Both the position numbers and the translations under genes were made by a program. A stretch of DNA of 64,000 bases from Cellulomonas fimi ATCC 484 (GTDB taxonomy: Bacteria; Actinomycetota; Actinomycetes; Actinomycetales; Cellulomonadaceae), in the NCBI RefSeq assembly GCF_000212695.1, contig NC_015514.1, positions 992,001-1,056,000 of the forward strand, in the 5' to 3' direction. Under the pieces are notes generated by a model. That model was not told the origin of the DNA and did no database searches. It worked only from the letters and a program-made list of their open reading frames with translations. Positions 17,308-24,485 of this stretch are shown piece by piece (positions within the stretch are counted from its first letter, which is position 1; the number at the start of each line of letters is the position of its first letter).

Positions 17308-18614
17308 GCGTCGCTCCTTCCGGTGGGTGCGGGCACGGCGCCCGCGGTGCGCGACCCGGGGGCCGCGGCGCCGGCGACGGACGGGCCCGCCGCCGGGGTG
17401 CGTTCCTGCACGAGCCGGGCGACGGCCGCCCGGTCGACCTTCCCGGGTCCCCGCAGGGGGAGCGCGGGGACGACGACGACGCGCCGCGGCGCGTGCGCGG
17501 CACCGAGCCGCGCCGCGACCGTGGACCGGACCCGCTCGAGCGAGGGGCCGCGACCGCCGCGCGGCACGACCACCGCGACGACCGCCTGGCCCCACTCGTC
17601 GTCCGGCACGCCGACCACGCACACCTCGGCGACCTCGTCCAGCCCCGACAGCACCGCCTCGACGGCCGCCGGGGCGACCTTCGCGCCGCCCGTGACGAGG
17701 ACGTCGTCGAGCCGTCCGAGGACCGTGAGGACACCGTCGTCGACCCGGCCGAGGTCGCTCGTGCGCAGCACCCGCGCGTCGCCCGTCCCCGCGAACGCCT
17801 GCGCGTCGAGGTCGGGGCGGCCCAGGTAGCCGGCGGCCAGCACCGGTCCGGCGAGCAGCACGCGTCCCTGCTCGTCGAGCGCGACCCGCACGCCGTCGAG
17901 CGGCATGCCGTCGTACACGCACCCGCCGCAGGTCTCCGTCATGCCGTACGTCGTCACGACGCGCACGCCCGCGTCCCTGGCCCGCTCGCGCAGGTCCGGC
18001 GGCGTCGCGGCACCCCCCAGCAGCACCGCGTCGAACGTGCCGAGCGCCGCGGTCGCGTCGGGGTCGTCGAGGACCCGCACGAGCTGCGTGGGGACCAGCG
18101 ACGTGTACCGGCGACCGCCCGGCATCGCGGCGACCGCGTCGCGGAACGTGGCCGCGCGGAAGGGGCCGTCGGGCAGGACCGTGGGTGTCGTGCCGGCGAG
18201 GACCGAGCGCACGAGCACCTGCAGGCCCGCGACGTGGTGCGCGGGCAGGGCCAGCAGCCACCGCCCGGGCCCGCCGAGGCGACGTCCGGTGGCCGCGGCC
18301 GACGCGCGCAGCGCCGCCGCGGTCAGCAGCACGCCCCGCGGCTCTCCGGTGGAGCCCGACGTCCGCACCACGACGGCGACGTCGTCCGGGACGCCGGCCC
18401 CGCGAGTCCCCGGGGTGGCGCCGCTCCGCTCCTCGGCGGGCTCGTCGGGTCGGGCAGGCCCGGCGGCGGCGGCCCGTCCGGGAGGTGCGGCGGGCGCGGC
18501 GGGAGCGCCCAGGGCGACGGGGGCGACCGCTGGGCCGGCGTCGTCGAGCGCGGCACGCAGCGCGGGGAGCAGCAGCTCCGCGCGCGCGGGGACGTCGCGC
18601 AGCAGCCGGGTCAC
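17304..18614 (-). CDS. menE: o-succinylbenzoate-CoA ligase MenE
   Basis: A 436-residue ANL-superfamily ligase that activates o-succinylbenzoate with ATP and CoA. It shows the P-loop VVRTSGSTGEPRGVLL, the A5 region VVTTYGMTETCGGCVYDG, the adenine-binding aspartate in RTSDLGRVDDGVLTVLGR and the C-terminal lysine in PLRGPGKVDRAAVARL. It is shorter than most MenE because the N-terminal subdomain is trimmed and contains an Ala/Pro-rich stretch at residues 35-65. GTG at 18614 is preceded by TAGGCT at 6 nt. It overlaps menA by 4 nt. Confidence 0.93.
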   Translation of the reverse strand: MTRLLRDVPARAELLLPALRAALDDAGPAVAPVALGAPAAPAAPPGRAAAAGPARPDEPAEERSGATPGTRGAGVPDDVAVVVRTSGSTGEPRGVLLTAAALRASAAATGRRLGGPGRWLLALPAHHVAGLQVLVRSVLAGTTPTVLPDGPFRAATFRDAVAAMPGGRRYTSLVPTQLVRVLDDPDATAALGTFDAVLLGGAATPPDLRERARDAGVRVVTTYGMTETCGGCVYDGMPLDGVRVALDEQGRVLLAGPVLAAGYLGRPDLDAQAFAGTGDARVLRTSDLGRVDDGVLTVLGRLDDVLVTGGAKVAPAAVEAVLSGLDEVAEVCVVGVPDDEWGQAVVAVVVPRGGRGPSLERVRSTVAARLGAAHAPRRVVVVPALPLRGPGKVDRAAVARLVQERTPAAGPSVAGAAAPGSRTAGAVPAPTGRSDA

Positions 18615-18620
18615 CGCCCC

Positions 18621-18626
18621 AGCCTA
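18621..18626 (-). promoter_or_regulatory. -10 hexamer TAGGCT, leaderless start of menE-menA
   Basis: Minus-strand TAGGCT with a 6-nt gap (GGGGCG) to GTG at 18614. Confidence 0.5.
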
Positions 18627-18708
18627 GGCGGCACCCGGGCGCCGGCCCGGCGCGAGCGCCGCACGACGAGGGACCGCCGACCCTGGCGGGCGGCCGGGTG
18701 TCGCCCCG

Positions 18709-18714
18709 TAGAGT
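18709..18714 (+). promoter_or_regulatory. -10 hexamer TAGAGT of first DUF3048 gene
   Basis: TAGAGT is followed by a short leader of about 25 nt carrying the ribosome site GAAGGAG (18733-18739), 6 nt before GTG at 18746. This is a leadered contrast to the leaderless promoters nearby. Confidence 0.45.
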
Positions 18715-18745
18715 GACCCGCGGTCCGCCCCCGAAGGAGCTGTTC

Positions 18746-19828
18746 GTGCCCGTCGCCCCGATCCGCGCGTCGTCCCGGCGCCACGCCGTCCTGCTGTCCG
18801 GTGCCCTCGTGCTCGCGCTCGCCGCCTGCTCGGGCGGCCCGACGGCACCGGAGCCCGAGACCGTCTCGCAGCACGCCGACGTCGCCGTCGCGAAGGCCGC
18901 CGCGCCCGCGCCCGTCGTCCCGCCGCGCTGGCCGCTCACCGGGCAGTCCGCGGACGCCGTCGTCGAGCGGCCCGCGCTCGCGGTGAAGATCGAGAACCCC
19001 AAGGAGGTCCGCCCCCAGACCGGGCTCGACCAGGCCGACGTGGTCTGGGAGCAGGTCGTCGAGGGTGGCATCACGCGGTTCGTCGCGGTGTACCACTCGC
19101 AGGTGCCGGAGGAGATCGGCCCGATCCGCTCGGTGCGCCCGATGGACCCCGCGATCGCGGCACCGCTGCGCGGCATCGTCGCGTTCTCCGGCGGGCAGCA
19201 GGCGTTCGTGCGCGAGCTCGGCGCGGCGGGCCTGCAGCTCATGAGCCAGGACGGCGGCGCGGCCGGGTTCTACCGCAAGAAGGGCGTCGCACCGGCGCCG
19301 CACAACGTCTACGCGACGCCGCAGACGTTCTGGGACGCGGCCGACGCGGACCACGCGGCCTCGCCGCCCGCGCAGTTCACGTTCGCGCGGACCGCCGAGC
19401 GGGCCAGCGCGGTCCTCGCGGGGACGCCGGCGAACGAGCTCGAGGTCCGCATGTCCGGCTACTCGCGCCCGCGCTGGACGTTCGACACCGCGTCCGGGAC
19501 GTGGCTGCGCTCCGAGGGGGACACCCCGGCGACCGCACGCTCGGGCGCGCGGCTCGCGGCGGCGAACGTCGTGGCGCTCGAGGTCCGGCTCGTCGACTCC
19601 GGCACGAAGGACCCCGCGGGCAACCCCGTCCCGGAGACCGTGCTCGTCGGCTCGGGCGAGGGCGTCGTCGTGAGCCAGGGACGCTCGCTCGCGGTCACCT
19701 GGTCCAAGACGTCGACGGACGCGGTCCTCACGCTGGCCGCCCCCGACGGCTCGCCCGTCGCGCTCGCGCCCGGCGTGACGTGGGTCGAGCTCGTGCCCGA
19801 GTCGTCCGGGACCATCACGGTCTCCTGA
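18746..19828 (+). CDS. DUF3048 lipoprotein, copy 1
   Basis: A 360-residue exported protein with the lipobox LALAAC (Cys about residue 31), then the DUF3048 (YerB-type) domain: ALAVKIENPKEVRPQTGLDQ, ADVVWEQVVEGGITRFVAVY, EIGPIRSVRPMD and PHNVYATPQTFW. A C-terminal domain carries TWLRSEGDTPATARSGARL and TWVELVPESSGTITVS. The role is unknown; the family is predicted to act at the cell wall. It is followed 68 nt later by a paralogue of the same length and layout, so a local duplication is evident. Confidence 0.88.
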   Translation: MPVAPIRASSRRHAVLLSGALVLALAACSGGPTAPEPETVSQHADVAVAKAAAPAPVVPPRWPLTGQSADAVVERPALAVKIENPKEVRPQTGLDQADVVWEQVVEGGITRFVAVYHSQVPEEIGPIRSVRPMDPAIAAPLRGIVAFSGGQQAFVRELGAAGLQLMSQDGGAAGFYRKKGVAPAPHNVYATPQTFWDAADADHAASPPAQFTFARTAERASAVLAGTPANELEVRMSGYSRPRWTFDTASGTWLRSEGDTPATARSGARLAAANVVALEVRLVDSGTKDPAGNPVPETVLVGSGEGVVVSQGRSLAVTWSKTSTDAVLTLAAPDGSPVALAPGVTWVELVPESSGTITVS

Positions 19829-19896
19829 CCGCTGCTGCGGCGACTCGCCCCTGGGCGGGTGCCGGCACGCCGACGCCTCGTGCCACAGTGGTGCGC

Positions 19897-20994
19897 GTGA
19901 CGGGGACGACGCGAGCGACGGCAGGGCGGCACGGACGAGCACGCGCGGCGACGCGGTGGGCCGTGCCGCTGCTGGGCGCGGTCCTCGCGCTCGCGGCCTG
20001 CGGCGACGGCTCCCAGCAGCCGTCGCCGACCTCGGTGACGCAGCGCGCGGACGTCGGTGCCGACAAGGGGGCTGCGCCGGCCCCCGTGGTGCCGCCGACG
20101 TGGCCGCTGACCGGGGTCGAGGGCGAGCCCGTGGAGCGGGCCGCGCTCGGCGTCAAGGTCGAGAACACGGCCGTCGCCCGGCCGCAGACGGGACTCGAGC
20201 AGGCGGACGTCGTCTGGGAGACGATCGTCGAGTTCGACGTCTCGCGCCTGATCGCGGTGTTCCACTCCCAGGTGCCGGCCGAGGTCGGGCCGATCCGCTC
20301 CGTGCGCCCGATGGACCCGGTGATCCTCGCGCCCACACACGGCCTCATCGTCTTCTCGGGCGGCCAGCCCGGGATCCTCGCGCTCGTGCCCGCGAGCGGC
20401 CTGCAGGCGATCTCGCACGATGCGGGCGCCGACGGCCTGTACCGCACGCGGGACCGCGCAGCGCCGCACAACGTCTACGGCACGCCCGAGGTGTTCTGGG
20501 CGCAGGCGGACTCCTCGCACCAGGCGTCGCCGGGCGAGCAGTTCACGTTCGCGCGTACCGCCGAGCGCTCCGCGGCGGTCCGTTCGGGCACCCCGGCCGC
20601 GCTGCTCGACTTCCGGCTCTCGGCCGCGTCCAACCCGCGCTGGTCGTGGGACGCGGGCACGGGCACGTGGCTGCGTTCGGAGGGGCAGTCGCCGGCGACG
20701 GCCCGCTCGGGGCAGCGGCTGTCCGCGGTCAACGTCGTGTCGGTCACGGCGCCGCACCCCAACACGCAGTTCGGTGCGCAGGGCGGTGCCCCCGTGCCGA
20801 CGTACGAGCTGGTCGGGTCCGGGGAGGGCGTCGTCGCCACCGGCGGGAAGACGGTCGCGGTCCGTTGGCAGAAGGACGCGCAGGACGCGCCGCTGCGGCT
20901 GTTCCTGCCCGACGGCAGCCCGGCCGATCTGGCCCCGGGCAACACGTGGGTCGAGCTGGTCCCGGAGGGGTCGGGCTCGCTGACGGTGTCCTGA
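19897..20994 (+). CDS. DUF3048 lipoprotein, copy 2
   Basis: A 365-residue paralogue of the upstream gene. The lipobox is LALAAC (Cys about residue 33). It retains AALGVKVENTAVARPQTGLEQ, HSQVPAEVGPIRSVRPMD and PHNVYGTPEVFW. The family-typical EGGITR segment is replaced by EFDVSR, suggesting functional divergence. GTG at 19897 is chosen because CACAGT lies 7 nt upstream and because it leaves a normal basic n-region before the signal core; a GTG 6 nt earlier is possible. It may also be read through from copy 1. Confidence 0.87.
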   Translation: MTGTTRATAGRHGRARAATRWAVPLLGAVLALAACGDGSQQPSPTSVTQRADVGADKGAAPAPVVPPTWPLTGVEGEPVERAALGVKVENTAVARPQTGLEQADVVWETIVEFDVSRLIAVFHSQVPAEVGPIRSVRPMDPVILAPTHGLIVFSGGQPGILALVPASGLQAISHDAGADGLYRTRDRAAPHNVYGTPEVFWAQADSSHQASPGEQFTFARTAERSAAVRSGTPAALLDFRLSAASNPRWSWDAGTGTWLRSEGQSPATARSGQRLSAVNVVSVTAPHPNTQFGAQGGAPVPTYELVGSGEGVVATGGKTVAVRWQKDAQDAPLRLFLPDGSPADLAPGNTWVELVPEGSGSLTVS

Positions 20995-21110
20995 CCCGCA
21001 CCGACCCGCACCGACCCGCACCGACCCGCACCGACGCGCGCCGGGCTGCACCGACCGGCACCGGCCCGGCATGGCCCGCACGGACCAGCACAGACCGGCG
21101 CAGAGTGCCC
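20991..21110. repeat. Decaying 10-bp tandem repeat
   Basis: About twelve units in 10-base register. Those at 20991-21030 match NNGACCCGCA almost exactly, and later units keep only the period and the CCG/GCA framework with growing divergence. The array starts at the stop codon of DUF3048 copy 2. It is not CRISPR-like because it has no spacers. Confidence 0.75.
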
Positions 21111-21200
21111 GTCGACCGAGCGGGACGGCGCGCGTCGACGAAGGGTTGTCCGCCCGCAGGTGGATCTTCGCCTCCGCCCGAGGGTGGGCACGGCCCGCGC

Positions 21201-21233
21201 GGATCCCGCCGACGGGCCGACGCGGCGGGACCC
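21201..21233 (+). terminator. Possible hairpin terminator upstream of small membrane ORF
   Basis: GGATCCCGCCG (21201-21211) pairs with CGGCGGGACCC (21223-21233) with one mismatch and an 11-nt loop. It could end the DUF3048 transcript about 210 nt after its stop. Confidence 0.3.
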
Positions 21234-21254
21234 GGCCCGCGGCAGGCTGGAGCC

Positions 21255-21410
21255 ATGACCGCACCGCACATGTCCGCCCCGGAGCACAGCACGGCGTCGC
21301 TCGGCGCCGTCGTGGCGGCGGGGGTCGTCCTCGTCGGCCTCCTCGTGGGGCTGGCCCTGGGCGTCGGCGAGGTCGTGGACCTCGTCGCCTGGATGTTCGG
21401 GCGGCAGTAG
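21255..21410 (+). CDS. Small single-pass membrane protein, function unknown
   Basis: A 51-residue ORF: a polar start (MTAPHMSAPEHSTAS) followed by one membrane segment (about 17-36) and an acidic amphipathic end (EVVDLVAWMFGRQ). A CAGGCT hexamer lies 6 nt before the ATG, the spacing used by other leaderless genes here. No family was recognised. The gene is supported only by promoter spacing and a coherent transmembrane pattern, so it could be a chance ORF. Confidence 0.45.
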   Translation: MTAPHMSAPEHSTASLGAVVAAGVVLVGLLVGLALGVGEVVDLVAWMFGRQ

Positions 21411-21453
21411 ACGCCGGCTCCCCGGCACCTGCCGATGCGGAGGAGGGACCGCG

Positions 21454-22440
21454 TCAGTAGGCGTAGGGGAAGCCGGACCAGTCGGGCTCGCGCCTTTGGA
21501 GGAAGGCGTCGCGCCCCTCGACGGCCTCGTCGGTCATGTAGGCGAGTCGGGTGGCCTCACCCGCGAAGACCTGCTGACCGGCGAGGCCGTCGTCCGCCAG
21601 GTTGAAGGCGAACTTGAGCATGCGGATCGCCTGCGGCGACTTGGTCGCGACGATCCGCGCGTACTCCAGTCCCGCGTCCTCGAGCTCGTCGTGCGGCACG
21701 ACGTCGTTGACGGCGCCCCACGCGTAGGCCTGGTCGGCGGAGTACTCGCGGGCGAGGAAGAAGATCTCGCGCGCGCGCTTCTGCCCGACCTGCCGGGCGA
21801 GCAACGCGGAGCCGTAGCCGCCGTCGAACGAGCCGACGTTGGCGTCGGTCTGCATGAAGCGCGCGTGCTCGCGGCTCGCGATCGTCAGGTCCGCGACGAC
21901 GTGCAGCGAGTGCCCGCCGCCCGCGGCCCAGCCGCCGACGAGCGCGACGACGACCTTCGGCATGGTGCGGATGAGCCGCTGCACCTCGAGGATGTGCAGC
22001 CGCCCGGCGCGGGCGGGGTCGACGTCGGCGGCGCTGTCGCCGTCCGCGTACCGGTAGCCGTCACGGCCGCGGATCCGCTGGTCGCCGCCCGAGCAGAACG
22101 CCCAGCCGCCGTCGCGCGGGCTCGGGCCGTTGCCGGTGAGCAGCACCGTGCCGACGTCGGACGTGGTGCGGGCGTGGTCGAGCACGCGGTAGAGCTCGTC
22201 GACGGTGTGCGGGCGGAAGGCGTTGCGCACCTCGGGCCGGTCGAACGCGACGCGCACGACGGGCAGGTCGCGTCCGGTCGCGCCGGCGGCGCGCTGCTGC
22301 GCGTCGGGCCGGGCGTAGCCGCGGTGGTACGTGAGGTCGGTGAGGTCGTCGAAGCCGGGCACGGTGCGCCACCGGGTGGGGTCGAACGTGTCGGACACGC
22401 GTGCGGGCAGGGGCGGCTCGACGGGGGAGAGGTCGCTCAC
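21454..22440 (-). CDS. menB: 1,4-dihydroxy-2-naphthoyl-CoA synthase MenB
   Basis: A 328-residue crotonase-fold enzyme that cyclises o-succinylbenzoyl-CoA to DHNA-CoA. It shows RVAFDRPEVRNAFRPHTVDELY, the oxyanion block WAFCSGGDQRIRGRDGY, VVALVGGWAAGGGHSLHVVADLTIAS and the C-terminal VEGRDAFLQRREPDWSGFPY. It is about 40-50 residues longer than many MenB at the N-terminus (the VSDTFDPTRWRTVPGFDDLTD region), as in other actinobacteria. GTG at 22440 has TAGGGT 6 nt upstream. The adjacent TetR-type palindrome covers where its -35 should be. Confidence 0.95.
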   Translation of the reverse strand: MSDLSPVEPPLPARVSDTFDPTRWRTVPGFDDLTDLTYHRGYARPDAQQRAAGATGRDLPVVRVAFDRPEVRNAFRPHTVDELYRVLDHARTTSDVGTVLLTGNGPSPRDGGWAFCSGGDQRIRGRDGYRYADGDSAADVDPARAGRLHILEVQRLIRTMPKVVVALVGGWAAGGGHSLHVVADLTIASREHARFMQTDANVGSFDGGYGSALLARQVGQKRAREIFFLAREYSADQAYAWGAVNDVVPHDELEDAGLEYARIVATKSPQAIRMLKFAFNLADDGLAGQQVFAGEATRLAYMTDEAVEGRDAFLQRREPDWSGFPYAY

Positions 22441-22446
22441 GCGGTC

Positions 22447-22452
22447 ACCCTA
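22447..22452 (-). promoter_or_regulatory. -10 hexamer TAGGGT, leaderless start of menB
   Basis: Minus-strand TAGGGT with a 6-nt gap (GACCGC) to GTG at 22440. The expected -35 position (about 22470-22475) lies inside the palindrome at 22467-22482. Confidence 0.5.
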
Positions 22453-22466
22453 GTTCGTCGCAGGAA

Positions 22467-22482
22467 TGGTACGGTCGTACCA
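22467..22482. promoter_or_regulatory. TetR operator candidate upstream of SMR exporter
   Basis: TGGTACGGTCGTACCA has perfect 6-base arms (TGGTAC/GTACCA) around 4 bases. It lies between divergent menB and the SMR-tetR operon and is the only strong palindrome there, so it is the likely site for the TetR protein encoded in that operon. Confidence 0.6.
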
Positions 22483-22564
22483 GAACCGTGCGCGGGACGG
22501 CGGACCTGACACCCGGCGCGCAGCGGTCGCCCACCGGCGGTGGGCCGCACGGAGGTGCATCCCC

Positions 22565-22891
22565 ATGGCATGGATCGTCCTCGTCGTCTCCGGCATGCTC
22601 GAGGCGGGCTGGGCTCTTGCGCTCAAGCAGTCGCACGGCTTCACCCGGCTCTGGCCGAGCATCTGGTTCGTCGTGTTCGCCGTCGCGTCGTTCGCCGGGC
22701 TCAGCTTCGCGCTGCGCTCGTTGCCCGTCGGCGTCGCCTACGGCGTCTGGGTCGGCGTCGGCGCCGCCACCACCGCGGTCGCCGCCGCCGTCCTGCTGCA
22801 CGAGCGCCTGTCGGTGCTCGCCGTGACGTCGCTCGTCCTCATCGTCGCCGGCGTCGTCGGGCTGCAGCTGTCGACCTCGGCGCACGCATGA
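22565..22891 (+). CDS. gdx: SMR-family exporter, Gdx/SugE (guanidinium) type
   Basis: A 108-residue four-helix membrane protein working as an antiparallel dimer. The essential Glu is in SGMLEAGWALALK, and the block KQSHGFTRLWPSIWF followed by LPVGVAYGVWVGVGAA is the Gdx/SugE signature rather than EmrE. Gdx proteins export guanidinium by proton antiport. ATG at 22565 begins the first helix directly; upstream codons in frame are not membrane-like. The downstream TetR start overlaps its stop (ATGA). No guanidine riboswitch was recognised upstream; control appears to be by the TetR protein instead. Confidence 0.87.
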   Translation: MAWIVLVVSGMLEAGWALALKQSHGFTRLWPSIWFVVFAVASFAGLSFALRSLPVGVAYGVWVGVGAATTAVAAAVLLHERLSVLAVTSLVLIVAGVVGLQLSTSAHA

Positions 22892-23436
22892 CCGTGCGCA
22901 CCGGCAAGGGCGAGCGCCGCAAGGCCCAGCTCGCGGCGGCAGCAGCGGACCTCGTGCTGCGCGAGGGACCCGGCGCCCTCACCCATCGCCGGGTCGCCGC
23001 AGCGGCGGGCGCGTCCCTGTCCGCGACGACCTACTACTTCGCCGACCTCGACGAGCTCGCCGCCGCCGCGGGCCGCGCGCTCGTCGCCGCGTGGGTCGCG
23101 CACGCCGAGGGCGTGCTCGCCGCCTCCGACGGCCCGGTCGCCGACGCCGCCGGGCGCGTGGTCGACGCCGTCCTGCCGCCCGGCGACGACGAGCAGGTCC
23201 GCGCGCACTACGAGCACCTGCTCGGCGCGGGCCGCAACGTCGCGCTCGCCGGCGCCATCGCCGACGCCCGCGCCGAGCTCGACGCCGTCGTCGCGCGGCT
23301 CGTCGACCGCGTGGGGCTGCGCGTGCCCGCCGCGGTGGCGGTCGCGCTCGTCGACGGCGCCGCCGTGAGCGCCCTGTCCGAGGGGCGGCCGGTGCGGACC
23401 ACCGCCCGCGGGCTGCTCGCCGTGGTCTCAGGCTGA
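22888..23436 (+). CDS. TetR-family transcriptional regulator
   Basis: A 182-residue repressor with an N-terminal HTH (KAQLAAAAADLVLREGPGAL ... RRVAAAAGASLSATTYYFADLDEL) and an Ala-rich helical ligand domain. It is translationally coupled to the SMR exporter by a 4-nt overlap, which makes the exporter its obvious target and the palindrome at 22467-22482 its likely operator. The ligand is unknown; guanidinium or a related cation is possible (inference). Confidence 0.9.
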   Translation: MTVRTGKGERRKAQLAAAAADLVLREGPGALTHRRVAAAAGASLSATTYYFADLDELAAAAGRALVAAWVAHAEGVLAASDGPVADAAGRVVDAVLPPGDDEQVRAHYEHLLGAGRNVALAGAIADARAELDAVVARLVDRVGLRVPAAVAVALVDGAAVSALSEGRPVRTTARGLLAVVSG

Positions 23437-23489
23437 GTCCCCGCGGGTCGCCGGTGCCCGCCCGCGGACGACGGCGTGCGGCGGCGACG

Positions 23490-23495
23490 TACCCT
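23490..23495 (+). promoter_or_regulatory. -10 hexamer TACCCT, leaderless start of menC-menD
   Basis: TACCCT with a 6-nt gap (GGCGGG) to ATG at 23502. Confidence 0.5.
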
Positions 23496-23501
23496 GGCGG
23501 G

Positions 23502-24485
23502 ATGCCTGACGCGTCCTCTCCCGTCGTGTGGTCCGTGCCGATGCGGACCCGGTTCCGCGGCCTGACCAGCCGCGACGGCGTGCTCGTGCGGGGCGACGCC
23601 GGGTGGGGCGAGTTCAGCCCCTTCTGGGACTACGACGCGCAGGAGTCCGCCGCGTGGTGGCGCGCCGCACGGGAGGCCGCCGACGAGGGGTGGCCGGACC
23701 CCGTGCGGGACGCCGTGCCCGTCAACGTCACGGTGCCCGCCGTCGACCCCGAGGAGGCGCACCGCCTGGTGCGCGCGTCGGGCGGCTGCCGGACCGCCAA
23801 GGTCAAGGTCGCCGAGCCCGGGCAGACGCAGGCGCAGGAGGAGGCACGGCTCGAGGCCGTGCGGGACGCGCTGGGCCCGGACGGCGCGATCCGCGTCGAC
23901 GCCAACGCCGCGTGGGACGTCGAGACCGCGGTGACCCGGCTCGCGGCGCTCGACCGCGCGGCCGGCGGGCTGGAGTACGCCGAGCAGCCGGTCCCGACGG
24001 TCGCGGACCTCGCCGCGCTGCGTCGCCGCACGTCCGTGCGCATCGCCGCCGACGAGTCCGTGCGGCGCGCGGCCGACCCGCTCGCCGTCGCGCGCGCGCA
24101 CGCCGCGGACGTGCTCGTGCTCAAGGTGCAGCCGCTCGGCGGCGTGCGGGCGTGCCTGCGGATCGCGCACGAGTGCGGGCTGCCCGTCGTCGTGTCGTCG
24201 GCGCTCGAGACGTCGGTCGGTCTCGCCGCGGGCGTCGCGCTCGCGGCCGCCCTGCCCGAGCTCCCGTTCGCGTCCGGCCTCGCCACGGCCCGCCTCCTGA
24301 CGGCCGACGTGGTCGCCGACCCGCTGCTGCCCGTCGACGGTGCCCTCCCGGTGCGCCGCCCGGAGCCCGACGCCGCGCTGCTCGACCGGCACGCGGCCGA
24401 CCCGGCGCTCACGGCCCGCTGGACCGCGCGCGTCGCCGCGGTCCGGTCGGTCCTCGCCGGGCACGACCCGCGGCGGACGGCATGA
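23502..24485 (+). CDS. menC: o-succinylbenzoate synthase MenC
   Basis: A 327-residue enolase-superfamily dehydratase turning SHCHC into o-succinylbenzoate. The catalytic KxK pair is in CRTAKVKVAE. The metal-binding acids are in IRVDANAAWDVE, LEYAEQPVP and IAADESVRRA, and the second Lys is in VLVLKVQPLGG. The N-terminal capping domain is short (GLTSRDGVLVRGDAGWGEFSPF), as in actinobacterial MenC. ATG is set by the TACCCT hexamer. It overlaps menD by ATGA. Confidence 0.95.
   Translation: MPDASSPVVWSVPMRTRFRGLTSRDGVLVRGDAGWGEFSPFWDYDAQESAAWWRAAREAADEGWPDPVRDAVPVNVTVPAVDPEEAHRLVRASGGCRTAKVKVAEPGQTQAQEEARLEAVRDALGPDGAIRVDANAAWDVETAVTRLAALDRAAGGLEYAEQPVPTVADLAALRRRTSVRIAADESVRRAADPLAVARAHAADVLVLKVQPLGGVRACLRIAHECGLPVVVSSALETSVGLAAGVALAAALPELPFASGLATARLLTADVVADPLLPVDGALPVRRPEPDAALLDRHAADPALTARWTARVAAVRSVLAGHDPRRTA

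Noticed and set aside
20991..21110. Repeat array as a CRISPR
   Set aside because: Units are 10 bases, contiguous and degrading, with no spacers and no cas genes nearby.
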